A stretch of 64,000 bases of DNA from Phascolarctobacterium sp. (GCA_030540395.1 JAUNWI010000011.1:1-64000), one strand, 5' to 3'; shown: positions 30,638-40,266, numbered from the stretch's first letter. The notes: generated by a model from the letters alone, not told the origin. Translations and numbers: made by a program.

Positions 30638-33445
30638 ATGGACGCGCCAACCACCACAACTCTACACTGCATGCGAGGGCATGCACCCACGGCCCAATGC
30701 CTGTGCAAGCTGCAAAAGCTATCCGTAATCTTGGAGGCCAGTAAGCTGGACGCTTTTGAATATAGCTCCGCTACGGACACCTTAACCATTTATGACAATT
30801 GCTTAAACGTGCTGGAAAGGGTTGAGGATTTTTTGCAAAATGTAGATTATGATAGCTCTATTGATGCAGAATATCGCCCCAGCGTTAAGCAATTCATGTC
30901 AGGAGATGTCTCTAAACCAGTGCACAGCAGCGGCTTTAGGTTTCAAACAGGGACACACGTACACTGCCTGCTACAGGGCATGCTGCTGCCTGATAATGAT
31001 GACAGCTACACCATCCTCGGCACCATTAAGGATATAACCAGCTTCAGCGAAAAGGAACAGCAGCTCGAAATCAAAGCCCAAATCGACAGCCTGACTGGGC
31101 TTTTTAATCATGCCCACGGCATGGAATTAACCACCAAGGCACTGCTCACCAAAAACCCCTTCGACACCTGCGCCTTTGTGCTGGTGGATTTAGACTTTTT
31201 TAAGCAAATCAACGATACCTACGGTCATCTTTTTGGTGACCATGTCTTGTGCGAAACGGCCAACATCTTTAAGGCTGTGCTGCCCTCTGATACAATTATT
31301 TCCCGCTATGGTGGCGACGAGTTTATCCTTTTCTTCCCCAATATCAGCAAGATTGACCTCATCCAAAGGCTGAATCGCCTTATGCAACATATTCGCGATG
31401 TAGAAATGCTCAATGATACGGATAATTTGACCTGCAGCATGGGCATTTGCTTTGTTCCCGAAAACACCACCGGCTACACCTATGACCAGCTCATGGAAAA
31501 TGCTGACTGGGCCTTATATCAGGCCAAGGATAATGGGCGTGACACCTATATTTTCTGCGATGATATGAATCGCTATCAGGAGCTGCGTAACGCAGATAGC
31601 AATAGCAGAAACAAAATCGATGCCCGCTACTTCCAAAACGATCCCATTGCCACTGCCTTTGAGGTCATGGAAACCAGCCTTTCCGTGGAGGAAGGCATCA
31701 GCATGCTGCTTAAAATTATCGGTATGCGCTTTCATTTGGACAGAATCAGCATCATCGATATGAATTTAAACGAGCTCACTGCCGAGCATGCCTATTGTTG
31801 GACCAAGGATGCTTCTGTTTTTTGCTTCAAGGATGAGTTTTCCTTTAGCAAGGAAGAATTCCACCACATTTTCCAATTGCGGGACGACACCGGTTTAATA
31901 GAGCTAAGCGCTGATGGTGTTGATGCCAAAATGCCTCTAACCTACAAGGCCATCAGCTCTACTAACACCAAGACCCTTCTCCTCTCACCCATGTTTTGGC
32001 AGGGCCAGATGGTAGGTATCATAACCTTTTCCGTCTGCAATAAAACCAGGCATTGGTCCAGGCACAGCAAGCAGCAAATTAACGAGCTCACCAAAATCAT
32101 TGCTGGTCACCACCAGCAGCACAAGGTTATGAATGCACCGCAACGCAACCTGCTGGCCGATAACAAAATTGATAGGCTCACGGGGCTTATTAGCTTTACC
32201 CAGTTTTGCGAACGCATAGAGGAGATTATTTTTAGTGGCCAGGCTAAAAATCACGCCATTATCTATACGGATTTTGAGCGCTTCAACCTAATCAACCAAA
32301 AATATGGCTACGGCTTTGGCGACAAGCTTCTGCAGCTTTTCACAGGCTTTGTTACCTCCGCCCTCAACGATAAAAAGAATATTCTCTTTACCCGTGTTGT
32401 AGCGGACCAATTCATTCTTTTTAGGCCTTACGAAAATATTGCTGATGCCGAAGTAAAGGTACATGCCATCAATAACAATTTTATGGAACATGTAACCAAG
32501 CTCTATCCATATCTAAAGCTGCGTCTGCGCAGTGGCATTTATCATGTAACCGGCAAATGCAAAACTGCCACGGAAGCCATTGACGCTGCCAATTTCGCAC
32601 GTAAATCCTTATTAAACCAGCCCCTTTCCACAGCGGCCCTGTATAATGAGGAAATGGCCGCCAAGCAGCAGCTGGAGCGCATTATTTTTGCCAACGCTAA
32701 CACAGCCTTTAGCGAGAAAAACTTTAAGGTCTTTTTGCAGCCTAAGTTTTCCTTGGAGGATAATTCCTTAATCGGTGCAGAGGCACTTGTGCGCTGGTTC
32801 CGCGATGATGGCACCCAAATTTATCCTGACCAGTTTATCCCTGCCCTGGAGGACAACGGACGCATTACGGAGCTGGACTTTTTCGTCTTTGAGTGCGTTG
32901 CCAAATTTCTTGCTAAGAACAAAAGCTTGGGTCGCCAGCAGGTGCCCATTTCCATTAACGCATCCGTTCTGCACACCCAAAACGATGACACAGTGCAAAG
33001 ATATTTGGAAATATTGGAGCGCTACCAAATCGAGCCCTCCTTGGTGGAAATCGAGCTCACCGAAACCGCCGCTGCCGAAAATTACGACAAGGTTTATCAG
33101 CTTTTTGACGAGCTGCGGCAGGCAGGCATCAAAACCTCCTTGGATGATTTTGGCGCGGGCTATTCCCTGGTCAACATGGTGGTAGATATTCCCATTGATA
33201 CTGTCAAAATCGACCGCCAGCTGCTTTTGAGCTGCGAAAACAGCGTTAAAGGACGCATCTTCCTCAAAAATAGTATTGCCATGCTCCACAGTCTGGGCTA
33301 CAGCATCATCTGCGAGGGCGTAGAGACGGACGAGCAAAGGCATCTGCTTTTGGACTGCGGCTGCTACAAGGGTCAGGGCTATTTGTTCTCCCGCCCCGTA
33401 CCCATTAGCGAATACGAAGCAAGATTTTATAACACAAAGGCATAG
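30638..33445 (+). CDS. Cyclic di-GMP protein: PAS-GGDEF-GAF-degenerate GGDEF-EAL
   Basis: About 935 aa, cytosolic (no membrane helices). In order: a PAS-like sensor (first 140 residues), an intact GGDEF domain (DSLTGLFNHAHG, FVLVDLDFFKQIND, RYGGDEF), a GAF-like region, a second GGDEF-type domain in which the signature is VADQF and so is probably inactive, and an EAL domain with EALVRW, ETAAAENY and DDFGAGYS, which keeps the main catalytic residues. It may both make and break c-di-GMP, with PAS/GAF input. ATG 30638 has AAGGGG upstream; an earlier in-frame start is less likely. Single gene. Confidence 0.9.
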   Translation: MDAPTTTTLHCMRGHAPTAQCLCKLQKLSVILEASKLDAFEYSSATDTLTIYDNCLNVLERVEDFLQNVDYDSSIDAEYRPSVKQFMSGDVSKPVHSSGFRFQTGTHVHCLLQGMLLPDNDDSYTILGTIKDITSFSEKEQQLEIKAQIDSLTGLFNHAHGMELTTKALLTKNPFDTCAFVLVDLDFFKQINDTYGHLFGDHVLCETANIFKAVLPSDTIISRYGGDEFILFFPNISKIDLIQRLNRLMQHIRDVEMLNDTDNLTCSMGICFVPENTTGYTYDQLMENADWALYQAKDNGRDTYIFCDDMNRYQELRNADSNSRNKIDARYFQNDPIATAFEVMETSLSVEEGISMLLKIIGMRFHLDRISIIDMNLNELTAEHAYCWTKDASVFCFKDEFSFSKEEFHHIFQLRDDTGLIELSADGVDAKMPLTYKAISSTNTKTLLLSPMFWQGQMVGIITFSVCNKTRHWSRHSKQQINELTKIIAGHHQQHKVMNAPQRNLLADNKIDRLTGLISFTQFCERIEEIIFSGQAKNHAIIYTDFERFNLINQKYGYGFGDKLLQLFTGFVTSALNDKKNILFTRVVADQFILFRPYENIADAEVKVHAINNNFMEHVTKLYPYLKLRLRSGIYHVTGKCKTATEAIDAANFARKSLLNQPLSTAALYNEEMAAKQQLERIIFANANTAFSEKNFKVFLQPKFSLEDNSLIGAEALVRWFRDDGTQIYPDQFIPALEDNGRITELDFFVFECVAKFLAKNKSLGRQQVPISINASVLHTQNDDTVQRYLEILERYQIEPSLVEIELTETAAAENYDKVYQLFDELRQAGIKTSLDDFGAGYSLVNMVVDIPIDTVKIDRQLLLSCENSVKGRIFLKNSIAMLHSLGYSIICEGVETDEQRHLLLDCGCYKGQGYLFSRPVPISEYEARFYNTKA

Positions 33446-33457
33446 AATCATAACCCT

Positions 33458-33485
33458 AAGGGCGCCCCACGGCGCCCTTTTTCGT
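33458..33485 (+). terminator. Terminator of the GGDEF/EAL gene
   Basis: AAGGGCGCC/GGCGCCCTT stem then TTTTTC. Confidence 0.9.
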
Positions 33486-33533
33486 TGCAGTCTGAAGCAA
33501 TATAAAATTTGGCCGTCAAAAAACCGTCACGGC

Positions 33534-33591
33534 ATAGCAAAAGACACCGAAAACCCCGCATAACGCAAGGGTTTTCAGTGTCTTCTGCTAT
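33534..33591 (-). terminator. Long hairpin ending the amt transcript
   Basis: Inverted arms of about 23 bp (AGCAAAAGACACCGAAAACC and its near-complement) around a 12-nt loop, 80 bp downstream of the amt stop; T tract TTTT inside the descending arm on the minus strand. Probably a terminator or 3'-end stabiliser. Confidence 0.6.
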
Positions 33592-33673
33592 ATTAGGGAG
33601 TAATTAGGGAGAAGCTATTTTACAAACTATCTGTAAGAATTGGCATTTTAATTAGTTAGCTACTACACTCGCT

Positions 33674-35353
33674 TTAGCCTTCAATGGGCTTGTCCTGCAG
33701 AGCATCGAAGCCAGTTTCGCCGGTACGAATCTTCACAACGTCTTCAACATTGTAAACGAAGATCTTGCCATCGCCATATTTGCCAGTGTAGAGCACGGCC
33801 TTAGCAGTGTTCACAACATCGGCAACGGGGATTGCGGAAACAATCATTTCTACCTTAACCTTGGGCAGCAGGTGAGCGGCAACCTCAGCACCACGATACA
33901 TTTCGGTTTGACCCTTTTGGATGCCATAGCCCAAAACCTTGGTTACGGTCATGCCGGTGATGCCCAGCTTGTCCAGAGCAGCCTTGAGTGCTTCGAAACG
34001 ATTTTGAGAAGTAATGATGCAAACCTTGCTCAGCTTGTGCTCGCCGGTGGAAGGAGCCACGCTGGGAGCAGTTACAGCAGCGGGAGCTACATAGGTGGTG
34101 GTTACGGAGGGCATTTCCTCTACAGTGGGCATGAAGTCAGCATAGCTGCTCAGCAGACCGTGCTCTTCCATATCCAGGCCTTTGATTTCTTCTTCCTCGC
34201 TAACGCGCAGGCCGATGAGTTTATCCAGAACACCAAAGATGATGGTCATAGCAATAGCTACATAAATGGCTACGGTTACAACGCCGATGATTTGAGTAGT
34301 CAGGAAGCTGGTGCCACCGCCGTAGAACAGGCCGTCCTTAGTAGCGAAGAGGCCGGTTACGATGGTACCGAAGGCACCGCACACACCGTGTACGGAAACT
34401 GCACCAACGGGGTCATCAATCTTCAGCTTTTGGTCGAAGAATTCAACAGCTACAACAACCAGTACACCAGCCATGAGGCCGATGATTAAAGCGCCTGCCG
34501 GGCTAACAACGTCGCAACCTGCGGTGATAGCAACCAGGCCAGCCAGCACGCCGTTCAAGGTCATGGATACATCGGGCTTGCCATAGCGTACCCAGGTGTA
34601 AATCATGGTAGCAGTTGAACCAGCAGCAGCAGCCATGTTGGTGGTGATGAAGATGTCACCCATGCTAATCAATGCTTCGTCGCCGGTTGCGCACACGGTG
34701 GAAGCACCGTTGAAGCCGAACCAGCCGAACCACAGCAGGAATACGCCCAAAGCACCCAAAGGAATGCTGTGACCGGGGATTGCATTTACGGAGCCATCCT
34801 CGTTGTATTTACCAATACGAGGGCCAATCATTTTGGCGCCGATTAAAGCAGCAACACCGCCTACCATATGTACGGCAGTGGAGCCTGCGAAATCATGGAA
34901 GCCCATTTCGGCCAGCCAGCCGCCGCCCCAGATCCAGTGACCACTGATGGGATATACCAGCGCACTAATCAGTACGCTATAAATGCAGTAAACCAAGAAG
35001 TTGGTACGTTCTGCCATGGCACCGGAAACTATGGTGGCTGCGGTAGCGCAGAACATGGTCTGGAAAATGAAGAAGCTGGAGGACGGATAAGCAGCGCCGT
35101 AATCGCCCTTCACAAAGAAATCAGGTGCGCCGATAAAGCCGCCGATGTCCTCGCCGAACATCAAACCAAAGCCCAAAATCCAAAAGACGATGGAGCCAAG
35201 GCTCATGTCCATGACGTTTTTCATAACGATGTTAGCAGCGTTTTTAGCTCTGGTAAAGCCGGTCTCTACCATGGCGAAGCCAGGCTGCATAGAAAATACT
35301 AAAAAGGCACCAATCAGTACCCATATAGTGTCCACGGATACGTATTTATCCAT
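33674..35353 (-). CDS. amt: Ammonium transporter fused to a PII signalling domain
   Basis: A 559-aa fusion. Residues 1-400 are a full Amt/MEP channel (about 11 helices; opening VDTIWVLIGAFLVFSMQPGF, conserved GHWIWGGGWL). After a linker rich in A, V, T, P (about 405-440) comes a complete PII domain (SKVCIITSQNRFEALKAAL to the C-terminus) with T-loop GYGIQKGQTEMYRGAE, B-loop TGKYGDGKIFV and C-loop RTGE. Tyr51 of classical PII is replaced by valine (RGAEV), so uridylylation at that site is impossible; control by ATP/ADP/2-oxoglutarate is likely. Normally Amt and GlnK are separate; here one PII per channel subunit is tethered. Lies just downstream of glnN. Confidence 0.93.
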   Translation of the reverse strand: MDKYVSVDTIWVLIGAFLVFSMQPGFAMVETGFTRAKNAANIVMKNVMDMSLGSIVFWILGFGLMFGEDIGGFIGAPDFFVKGDYGAAYPSSSFFIFQTMFCATAATIVSGAMAERTNFLVYCIYSVLISALVYPISGHWIWGGGWLAEMGFHDFAGSTAVHMVGGVAALIGAKMIGPRIGKYNEDGSVNAIPGHSIPLGALGVFLLWFGWFGFNGASTVCATGDEALISMGDIFITTNMAAAAGSTATMIYTWVRYGKPDVSMTLNGVLAGLVAITAGCDVVSPAGALIIGLMAGVLVVVAVEFFDQKLKIDDPVGAVSVHGVCGAFGTIVTGLFATKDGLFYGGGTSFLTTQIIGVVTVAIYVAIAMTIIFGVLDKLIGLRVSEEEEIKGLDMEEHGLLSSYADFMPTVEEMPSVTTTYVAPAAVTAPSVAPSTGEHKLSKVCIITSQNRFEALKAALDKLGITGMTVTKVLGYGIQKGQTEMYRGAEVAAHLLPKVKVEMIVSAIPVADVVNTAKAVLYTGKYGDGKIFVYNVEDVVKIRTGETGFDALQDKPIEG

Positions 35354-35479
35354 TATTAATCACCCCTCAAAATAATTCAGCATCGCTTAGCCATTAAAAC
35401 GATGGAGCTTGTATTGCCACATGCCTAAGCATGTTGTTTTCAGGACTATTTATTTTATCTAGTTGTCCTAAAAAGAAGT

Positions 35480-35512
35480 GAGGTGCATTCTACTAGCTGC
35501 AGAATACACCTC
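35480..35512 (-). terminator. Terminator between glnN and amt
   Basis: On the minus strand a 14-bp stem GAGGTGTATTCTGC/GTAGAATGCACCTC, then TTCTTTTT. Beyond it two small hairpins (ACATGC/GCATGT and CATCG/CGATG) lie in the amt leader (35354-35479). Confidence 0.8.
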
Positions 35513-35549
35513 GTTGTGTACAGAGTTTTATAATTTATTTTTTATTTAT

Positions 35550-37637
35550 TTATTCGTTTACGCCGAAGAGTAACTCGCCATAGGTCGGATACGGTAAATA
35601 CTTGCCACCGGTCAGAGCTTCAGCTGCGTCAACTGCGCTACGCAGAGCTTCCATGTCAGCTACAACAGCATCATGGTAGAAGGTTGCCTGCTTCTTGCTG
35701 CATTCAATGCCAGCTGCTTCCTTCAAATCTGTATCCAGCTTCAGGCTTGCAGCATACATTTCAGCACTCAAATCGCTCAGCTTGCTTGCCAGCTCGGCTT
35801 CAAAGCCTGCGCTGATGCCAGCAGCCTTTTTATCCAGCACTGCCTTGGTCAAATCCTCGGTGTAAGCAGCAACTGCGGGGAGAATGTCCTTGTGGAACAT
35901 ATCCAGTGCGGTAGCAGCTTCGATGGAAATGGTGGTGCTGTAGTTTTCCAGCAGAATTTCCACACGGGATTTAACTTCAGCTTCGGTGAAGATGTGGTGC
36001 TTAGCAAAGAGAGCAATGTTCTTTTCGCTGCCCAGATAAGGAATAGCTTCCGGAGTGGATTTCAGGTTCAAGAGGCCGCGCTTTGCAGCTTCAGCAACCC
36101 ATTCATCGGTGTAGCCGTTGCCGTTGAAGACGATGCGTTTATGTGCCAGATAGGTTTCTTTAACCAAATCATATACAGCAGCTTCCAGGTCCGGAGCGTC
36201 AGCCAGCTTATCAGCAAACTCGTCCAGCTCTTCAGCTACGATGGTGTTCAGCACAATGTTGGGGCCGGAGATGGAGAACATGGAGCCCAGCATACGGAAC
36301 TCGAATTTGTTGCCGGTGAAGGCGAAGGGAGAGGTTCTGTTTCTATCGGTGTTATCCTTAACCAGTGCAGGAATGGTGTCGTCGCTAATCTTCATGAATT
36401 CAGCCGGGTTGCCGGTGTAAACCTTGTCAGCTGCGATTGCTTCCAAAACTGCGGTCAGCTCGGTGCCCAGGAATACGGAAACGATAGCCGGAGGAGCTTC
36501 GTTGGCGCCCAGACGATGGTCGTTGCCAGCGCTTGCTACGGATACACGCAGCAGGTCCTGGTATTCATCCACAGCCTTCAAAATAGCTGCCAGGAAGGTC
36601 AAAAAGCGCAGGTTCTTGTAGGGCTCCTTGCCGGGATCCAGCAGGTTTTTGCCCTCTTCAGTAGCCAAGGACCAGTTGTTATGCTTGCCGCTGCCATTTA
36701 CGCCATCAAAGGGTTTTTCATGGAGCAGGCACACCAGGCCATGACGCAGAGCAACGCGTTTCATGAATTCCATCATCAACTGGTTGTGGTCGGAAGCAAC
36801 GTTGGTGGAGGAAAAAATCGGAGCCAGCTCGTGTTGAGCAGGTGCTACCTCGTTATGCTCGGTTTTAGCAAGCACGCCCAGCTTCCACAGCTCTTCGTCC
36901 AAATCCTTCATGAAGGCCAAAACTCTTTGCTTGATGATACCAAAGTAGTGGTCCTCCAGCTCCTGGCCACGGGGAGATTTAGCACCGAACAGGGTGCGTC
37001 CGCAGTATACCAGGTCTTTACGCTTTTCCCACATTTTTTTGTCAACCAGGAAATATTCTTGTTCAGGACCAACGGTGCTGTTGACGCGCACGGTGTTGAT
37101 ACCAAAAAGCTTCAAAATTCTGCAGGCTGCCTTGCTTACAGCGTTCATGGAGCGCAGCAGCGGGGTCTTTTTGTCCAGCACCTCACCGGTGTAGGAGCAG
37201 AAGGCGGTAGGAATGCACAGGCAGTTATCTTTAATAAATGCATAGCTGGTGGGGTCCCAAGCGGTATAGCCACGAGCTTCGAAGGTAGCACGCAGGCCGC
37301 CGGAGGGGAAGCTGGAGGCGTCAGGCTCGCCTTGGATTAATTCCTTGCCGGAAAAGTCCATGATTACACGGCCTTCAGCGGTCGGAGAAATAAAGCTTTC
37401 ATGCTTTTCAGCAGTAATACCGGTCATGGGCTGGAACCAGTGAGTGAAGTGGGTGCAGCCATGCTCCAAAGCCCAATCCTTCATAGCGTTGGCGATGATG
37501 TTGGCGATTTCGATATTCAAGGGCTTGCCCTCAACGATTGCTTGCTTGTAAGCCTTGTAGGTTGCAGTCGGCAGACGGTCCTTCATAACAGTTTCGTTAA
37601 ATACTAAGCTGCCAAATAATTTCTGAACATCATTCAT
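35550..37637 (-). CDS. glnN: Glutamine synthetase type III
   Basis: A 695-aa GSIII enzyme making glutamine from glutamate, ammonia and ATP. Length, the N-terminal [16 protein letters not shown], the [13 protein letters not shown] block and the later [18 protein letters not shown] and NGNGYTDEW segments are typical of GlnN. Its gene partner downstream is the Amt-PII fusion, forming an ammonia uptake and assimilation unit. The promoter is at 37935-37963 with a 290-nt structured leader. GGGAGG lies upstream of the ATG. Confidence 0.96.
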   Translation of the reverse strand: MNDVQKLFGSLVFNETVMKDRLPTATYKAYKQAIVEGKPLNIEIANIIANAMKDWALEHGCTHFTHWFQPMTGITAEKHESFISPTAEGRVIMDFSGKELIQGEPDASSFPSGGLRATFEARGYTAWDPTSYAFIKDNCLCIPTAFCSYTGEVLDKKTPLLRSMNAVSKAACRILKLFGINTVRVNSTVGPEQEYFLVDKKMWEKRKDLVYCGRTLFGAKSPRGQELEDHYFGIIKQRVLAFMKDLDEELWKLGVLAKTEHNEVAPAQHELAPIFSSTNVASDHNQLMMEFMKRVALRHGLVCLLHEKPFDGVNGSGKHNNWSLATEEGKNLLDPGKEPYKNLRFLTFLAAILKAVDEYQDLLRVSVASAGNDHRLGANEAPPAIVSVFLGTELTAVLEAIAADKVYTGNPAEFMKISDDTIPALVKDNTDRNRTSPFAFTGNKFEFRMLGSMFSISGPNIVLNTIVAEELDEFADKLADAPDLEAAVYDLVKETYLAHKRIVFNGNGYTDEWVAEAAKRGLLNLKSTPEAIPYLGSEKNIALFAKHHIFTEAEVKSRVEILLENYSTTISIEAATALDMFHKDILPAVAAYTEDLTKAVLDKKAAGISAGFEAELASKLSDLSAEMYAASLKLDTDLKEAAGIECSKKQATFYHDAVVADMEALRSAVDAAEALTGGKYLPYPTYGELLFGVNE

Positions 37638-37739
37638 GATTATACCTCCCTAATTTTCTCTTGCGAGATCTTGGCTTACAACCGTAAGCCCCTCATAAAT
37701 TTAATTGCAAATCAAGCTGTGCCTTTACAGATTTTTTCT

Positions 37740-37928
37740 TTTCTATGGCTCTGTAAAATAAGAAAACACCGCAGGCTGTGTTACACATACCTCGGTGCTT
37801 CGTTGCACTTTCGTCCATCACAAGAAGCTTTCTTCGTTCAAGGTTCTTTGAGGAAGGACGAATATAAAGCAAAAGCAACGATGCGGTCTGAATTCTTTAC
37901 GAATCCAACAACAACATCGTTGCTTTAT
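37740..37928 (-). promoter_or_regulatory. Structured leader of glnN, possible attenuator
   Basis: The leader (37928-37638) holds a 12-bp perfect stem AAAGCAACGATG/CATCGTTGCTTT (37872-37926) followed on the minus strand by TTTTGCTTT, a stem TTCGTCC/GGACGAA in the middle, and a hairpin CACCG...TGTG/CACA...CGGTG (about 37762-37797) followed by TTTTCTTATTTT. The first and last look like intrinsic terminators before the gene, which suggests transcription attenuation in response to nitrogen. The controlling factor is unknown. Confidence 0.55.
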
Positions 37929-37934
37929 GCGACT

Positions 37935-37963
37935 ATTATAATGCTAACCAAAGCATTTGTAAA
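37935..37963 (-). promoter_or_regulatory. Promoter of glnN
   Basis: TTTACA (37958-37963), 17 bp, TATAAT (37935-37940) on the minus strand. Confidence 0.75.
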
Positions 37964-38103
37964 GAGGGTAAACCAAAAAAATTTTAAATTTTTTTCTTGC
38001 CAGCCATCAGCAGGATTTTTGGCGCAAATGCAGAATTTTATCCGTGAATGACCTGTTGCTACGGAATATTTATGCATATTACCAAGAGGAGGAGGGTACT
38101 AGC

Positions 38104-39558
38104 ATGGAGTTAACCGCTGTTGCTCAACTAAGGCGTATGGTTTTGGAGCATTTATCACGTTACACCTGGAACGATGTGCTCATTGACCATGTTTATGATA
38201 TTCTGCAGGAGGTGCGCGAGGACACACCCCGTTATCGCTGCTGTGTTTATAAAGAGCGGGCCGTTTTGAAAAACCGCATTGATATGGCCTTAGGCCAGGA
38301 ATGTAAGGAAAATATTATCGAGGCCTCTAAAAAGACGCTTTTTGAGCCGGAGCGCAAGGATTTGCCCATCATCGACGTGCTGCCGGCGGCCTGCGACCAA
38401 TGCCCCATTGACGCCTATTATGTTACCGATATCTGTCGTCACTGCATTGCTCATAAATGCATGAACAATTGCCCTAAGAAAGCTATTAGTCTGGTGCAAA
38501 ACCGTGCCTTCATCGACCGTGACAAGTGCATTGAGTGCGGTCGCTGCAAGCAGGTATGCCCCTATGGCGCTATAATCGAAATCCATCGTCCCTGCGTGCG
38601 TGCCTGTGGCGTGGGTGCCATCAGCATTGGCGAAGACCGCAAGGCCAAAATTGACCACGACAAATGCGTCACCTGTGGCGCCTGCCGCAACGCCTGTCCC
38701 TTTGGTGCCATTGATGAGCGCAGCAACATTGTGCGGGTAATCAAGGCCATCAAGAGCGGCAAGCAGGTGGTAGCCTTGGTTGCTCCCTCCATCGTGGGCC
38801 AATATGGCTTAAAGATTTCTATGGGTCAGGTTTATGCCGCTATGAAAAAGGGCGGCTTTGCGGAAATCATCGAGGTTGGCATGGGCGCCGACATCACCAG
38901 CGTCAAGGAAGCGCGGGAATATATCGAAAAGGTGCCCAAGGAAATGAACTTTATGACCAGCTCCTGCTGCCCCGCCTTCGTCAAGATGGTGAAGACCCAT
39001 GTGCCCGAGGCCGCAGAACATGTAAGCGAAACGGACTCCCCCATGATGTCCACTGTGCGCTATGTACGTAACCATTTCCCCAATGCTGTGCTGGTTTTCG
39101 TAGGTCCCTGTATCGCCAAAAAGAACGAGGTGCGCGAGCACAGCGATTTAATTGAATTTGCCATGACCTTTGAAGAGCTTCAGTGTATGCTGGAGGGCAA
39201 GGATATTAAATTTGCCGACATGGACCCCCATGAATTTGAACGTGAAGCCTCCAAGCTTGGCTTAGGCTATCCCCTGACAGCAGGCGTTACCTCCGCTGTG
39301 AAGGCCACCGTCGCCGCCCTGGGCGGCGAGGTTAGTCAGGCCGTTTATGCCGGCGGTCTGGAAAACTGCTTTAAGACGGTTAAGGCCGCTGCCGACGGAC
39401 GCCTTGACTGCAGCTATATTGAAGGCATGGCCTGCCCCAACGGCTGTATCGATGGCCCCGGCACTGTGGGCGATTTCCACATCACCAAGGTGGCCTTGAC
39501 CAGATATGCCAACGCTGCTCCCAATCAGGAGGCCTTGGACAAAAAGCATACCAGATAA
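38104..39558 (+). CDS. [FeFe] hydrogenase-like iron-sulfur protein
   Basis: About 484 aa. N-terminal ferredoxin-like region with several CxxCxxC clusters (CRHCIAHKCMNNCP, CIECGRCKQVCP, CVTCGACRNACP), then the H-cluster domain: L1 TSCCPAFVK, L2 GPCIAKKNE, L3 EGMACPNGCIDGPG. All four H-cluster cysteines are present, but the motifs differ from the classical TSCCPxW, MPCxxKxxE and MACxxGCxxGGG, like the monomeric group B enzymes of gut anaerobes whose role is poorly known. ATG 38104 is preceded by GGAGGAGGG at 7 nt; an upstream GTG is unlikely. Maturases HydEFG are not in the window. Confidence 0.85.
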   Translation: MELTAVAQLRRMVLEHLSRYTWNDVLIDHVYDILQEVREDTPRYRCCVYKERAVLKNRIDMALGQECKENIIEASKKTLFEPERKDLPIIDVLPAACDQCPIDAYYVTDICRHCIAHKCMNNCPKKAISLVQNRAFIDRDKCIECGRCKQVCPYGAIIEIHRPCVRACGVGAISIGEDRKAKIDHDKCVTCGACRNACPFGAIDERSNIVRVIKAIKSGKQVVALVAPSIVGQYGLKISMGQVYAAMKKGGFAEIIEVGMGADITSVKEAREYIEKVPKEMNFMTSSCCPAFVKMVKTHVPEAAEHVSETDSPMMSTVRYVRNHFPNAVLVFVGPCIAKKNEVREHSDLIEFAMTFEELQCMLEGKDIKFADMDPHEFEREASKLGLGYPLTAGVTSAVKATVAALGGEVSQAVYAGGLENCFKTVKAAADGRLDCSYIEGMACPNGCIDGPGTVGDFHITKVALTRYANAAPNQEALDKKHTR

Positions 39559-39620
39559 GGCTTGTTCTGCCCAAGGTACTGGGGGCTGAGCCTGCTGCGA
39601 AAATTTAATAAAATTTATTA

Positions 39621-39655
39621 AAAGGGTGGTCCGCTTGGCGGCGCCACCCTTTTTA
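39621..39655 (+). terminator. Terminator of the hydrogenase gene
   Basis: AAAGGGTGG/CCACCCTTT stem with inner CGC/GCG pairing and T tract. Confidence 0.85.
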
Positions 39656-39677
39656 ACCACTCAATTAAAGACCCTTG

Positions 39678-39706
39678 TTGCCATTGTCCTCATGAATTGC
39701 TATAAT
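39678..39706 (+). promoter_or_regulatory. Promoter of the 101-aa protein gene
   Basis: TTGCCA (39678-39683), 17 bp, TATAAT (39701-39706). Confidence 0.65.
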
Positions 39707-39732
39707 AGTTAGATATAGAGGAGGAATAAAGA

Positions 39733-40038
39733 ATGAGTACTTTTTCTGTAACCTTAAATTATAATTGCAATTATGGATTTGTAGAATATAACGAAGAAAG
39801 CAAAACCGCTGTAGTCACCCTGCCTGTAGCAGAAGCTAAGGCTGCAGTGGAAAAGTTTTTGGCTACGCCGCTGACCTTGGACGTGCCCCAGGGCGAAACC
39901 ATCCGTGATTTTGTGACCACAACCATGGAGCCCTTGTCCAGCCTGGAAAGCTTTAAGGTTTGTCTCACCCGTTTGTGGGGTCAGACAGGCGTGCGCGTAG
40001 AATGGAGCATGCCTCCGAGAATGGCGGAAAAGCTGTAA
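39733..40038 (+). CDS. Small protein of unknown function
   Basis: A 101-aa protein beginning MSTFSVTLNYNCNYGFVEY, with beta strands first and an alpha/beta C-terminus; no signal peptide. GAGGAGGAATAAAGA precedes the ATG and a good promoter lies upstream, so it is surely expressed. I do not recognise a family; it has the look of a lineage-restricted Negativicutes protein. tRNA-Arg follows 98 nt later under its own promoter. Confidence 0.8.
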   Translation: MSTFSVTLNYNCNYGFVEYNEESKTAVVTLPVAEAKAAVEKFLATPLTLDVPQGETIRDFVTTTMEPLSSLESFKVCLTRLWGQTGVRVEWSMPPRMAEKL

Positions 40039-40090
40039 TTTTTACAATGTGAGCTCCACCACGACCATTGCTTGCAAGCATCCTTGGCTG

Positions 40091-40119
40091 TTGTCAGAAC
40101 CGCAATTTTAGTGTATAAT
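40091..40119 (+). promoter_or_regulatory. Promoter of tRNA-Arg
   Basis: TTGTCA (40091-40096), 17 bp, TATAAT (40114-40119), 17 nt upstream of the tRNA. Confidence 0.75.
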
Positions 40120-40136
40120 GAGATATTATAGCTCAT

Positions 40137-40213
40137 GGTTCCGTAGCTCAGCAGGATAGAGCAACCGCCTCCTAAGCGGTAGGTCGCCAGTTCGACTCTG
40201 GCCGGGATCACCA
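40137..40213 (+). tRNA. tRNA-Arg (anticodon CCT)
   Basis: Full cloverleaf of 77 nt: acceptor GGTTCCG/CGGGATC (with wobbles), anticodon stem ACCGC/GCGGT around loop CTCCTAA, T-arm TTCGACTC, discriminator A and encoded CCA. Reads AGG codons. Confidence 0.95.
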
Positions 40214-40224
40214 CAAAAAATAAG

Positions 40225-40257
40225 ACCAGTCTCTGTTTTACGCAGGGACTGGTTTTT
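40225..40257 (+). terminator. Terminator of tRNA-Arg
   Basis: ACCAGTCTCTG/CAGGGACTGGT stem then TTTTT. Confidence 0.85.
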
Positions 40258-40266
40258 GTATTTTAT

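Noticed and set aside
35673-37340. 555-aa open frame on the plus strand opposite glnN
   Set aside because: Shadow frame of a well-recognised gene; low-complexity composition, no ribosome site or family match.
37740-37928. Known glutamine riboswitch upstream of glnN
   Set aside because: The conserved core of the cyanobacterial glnA RNA could not be found by eye; called only as a structured leader.
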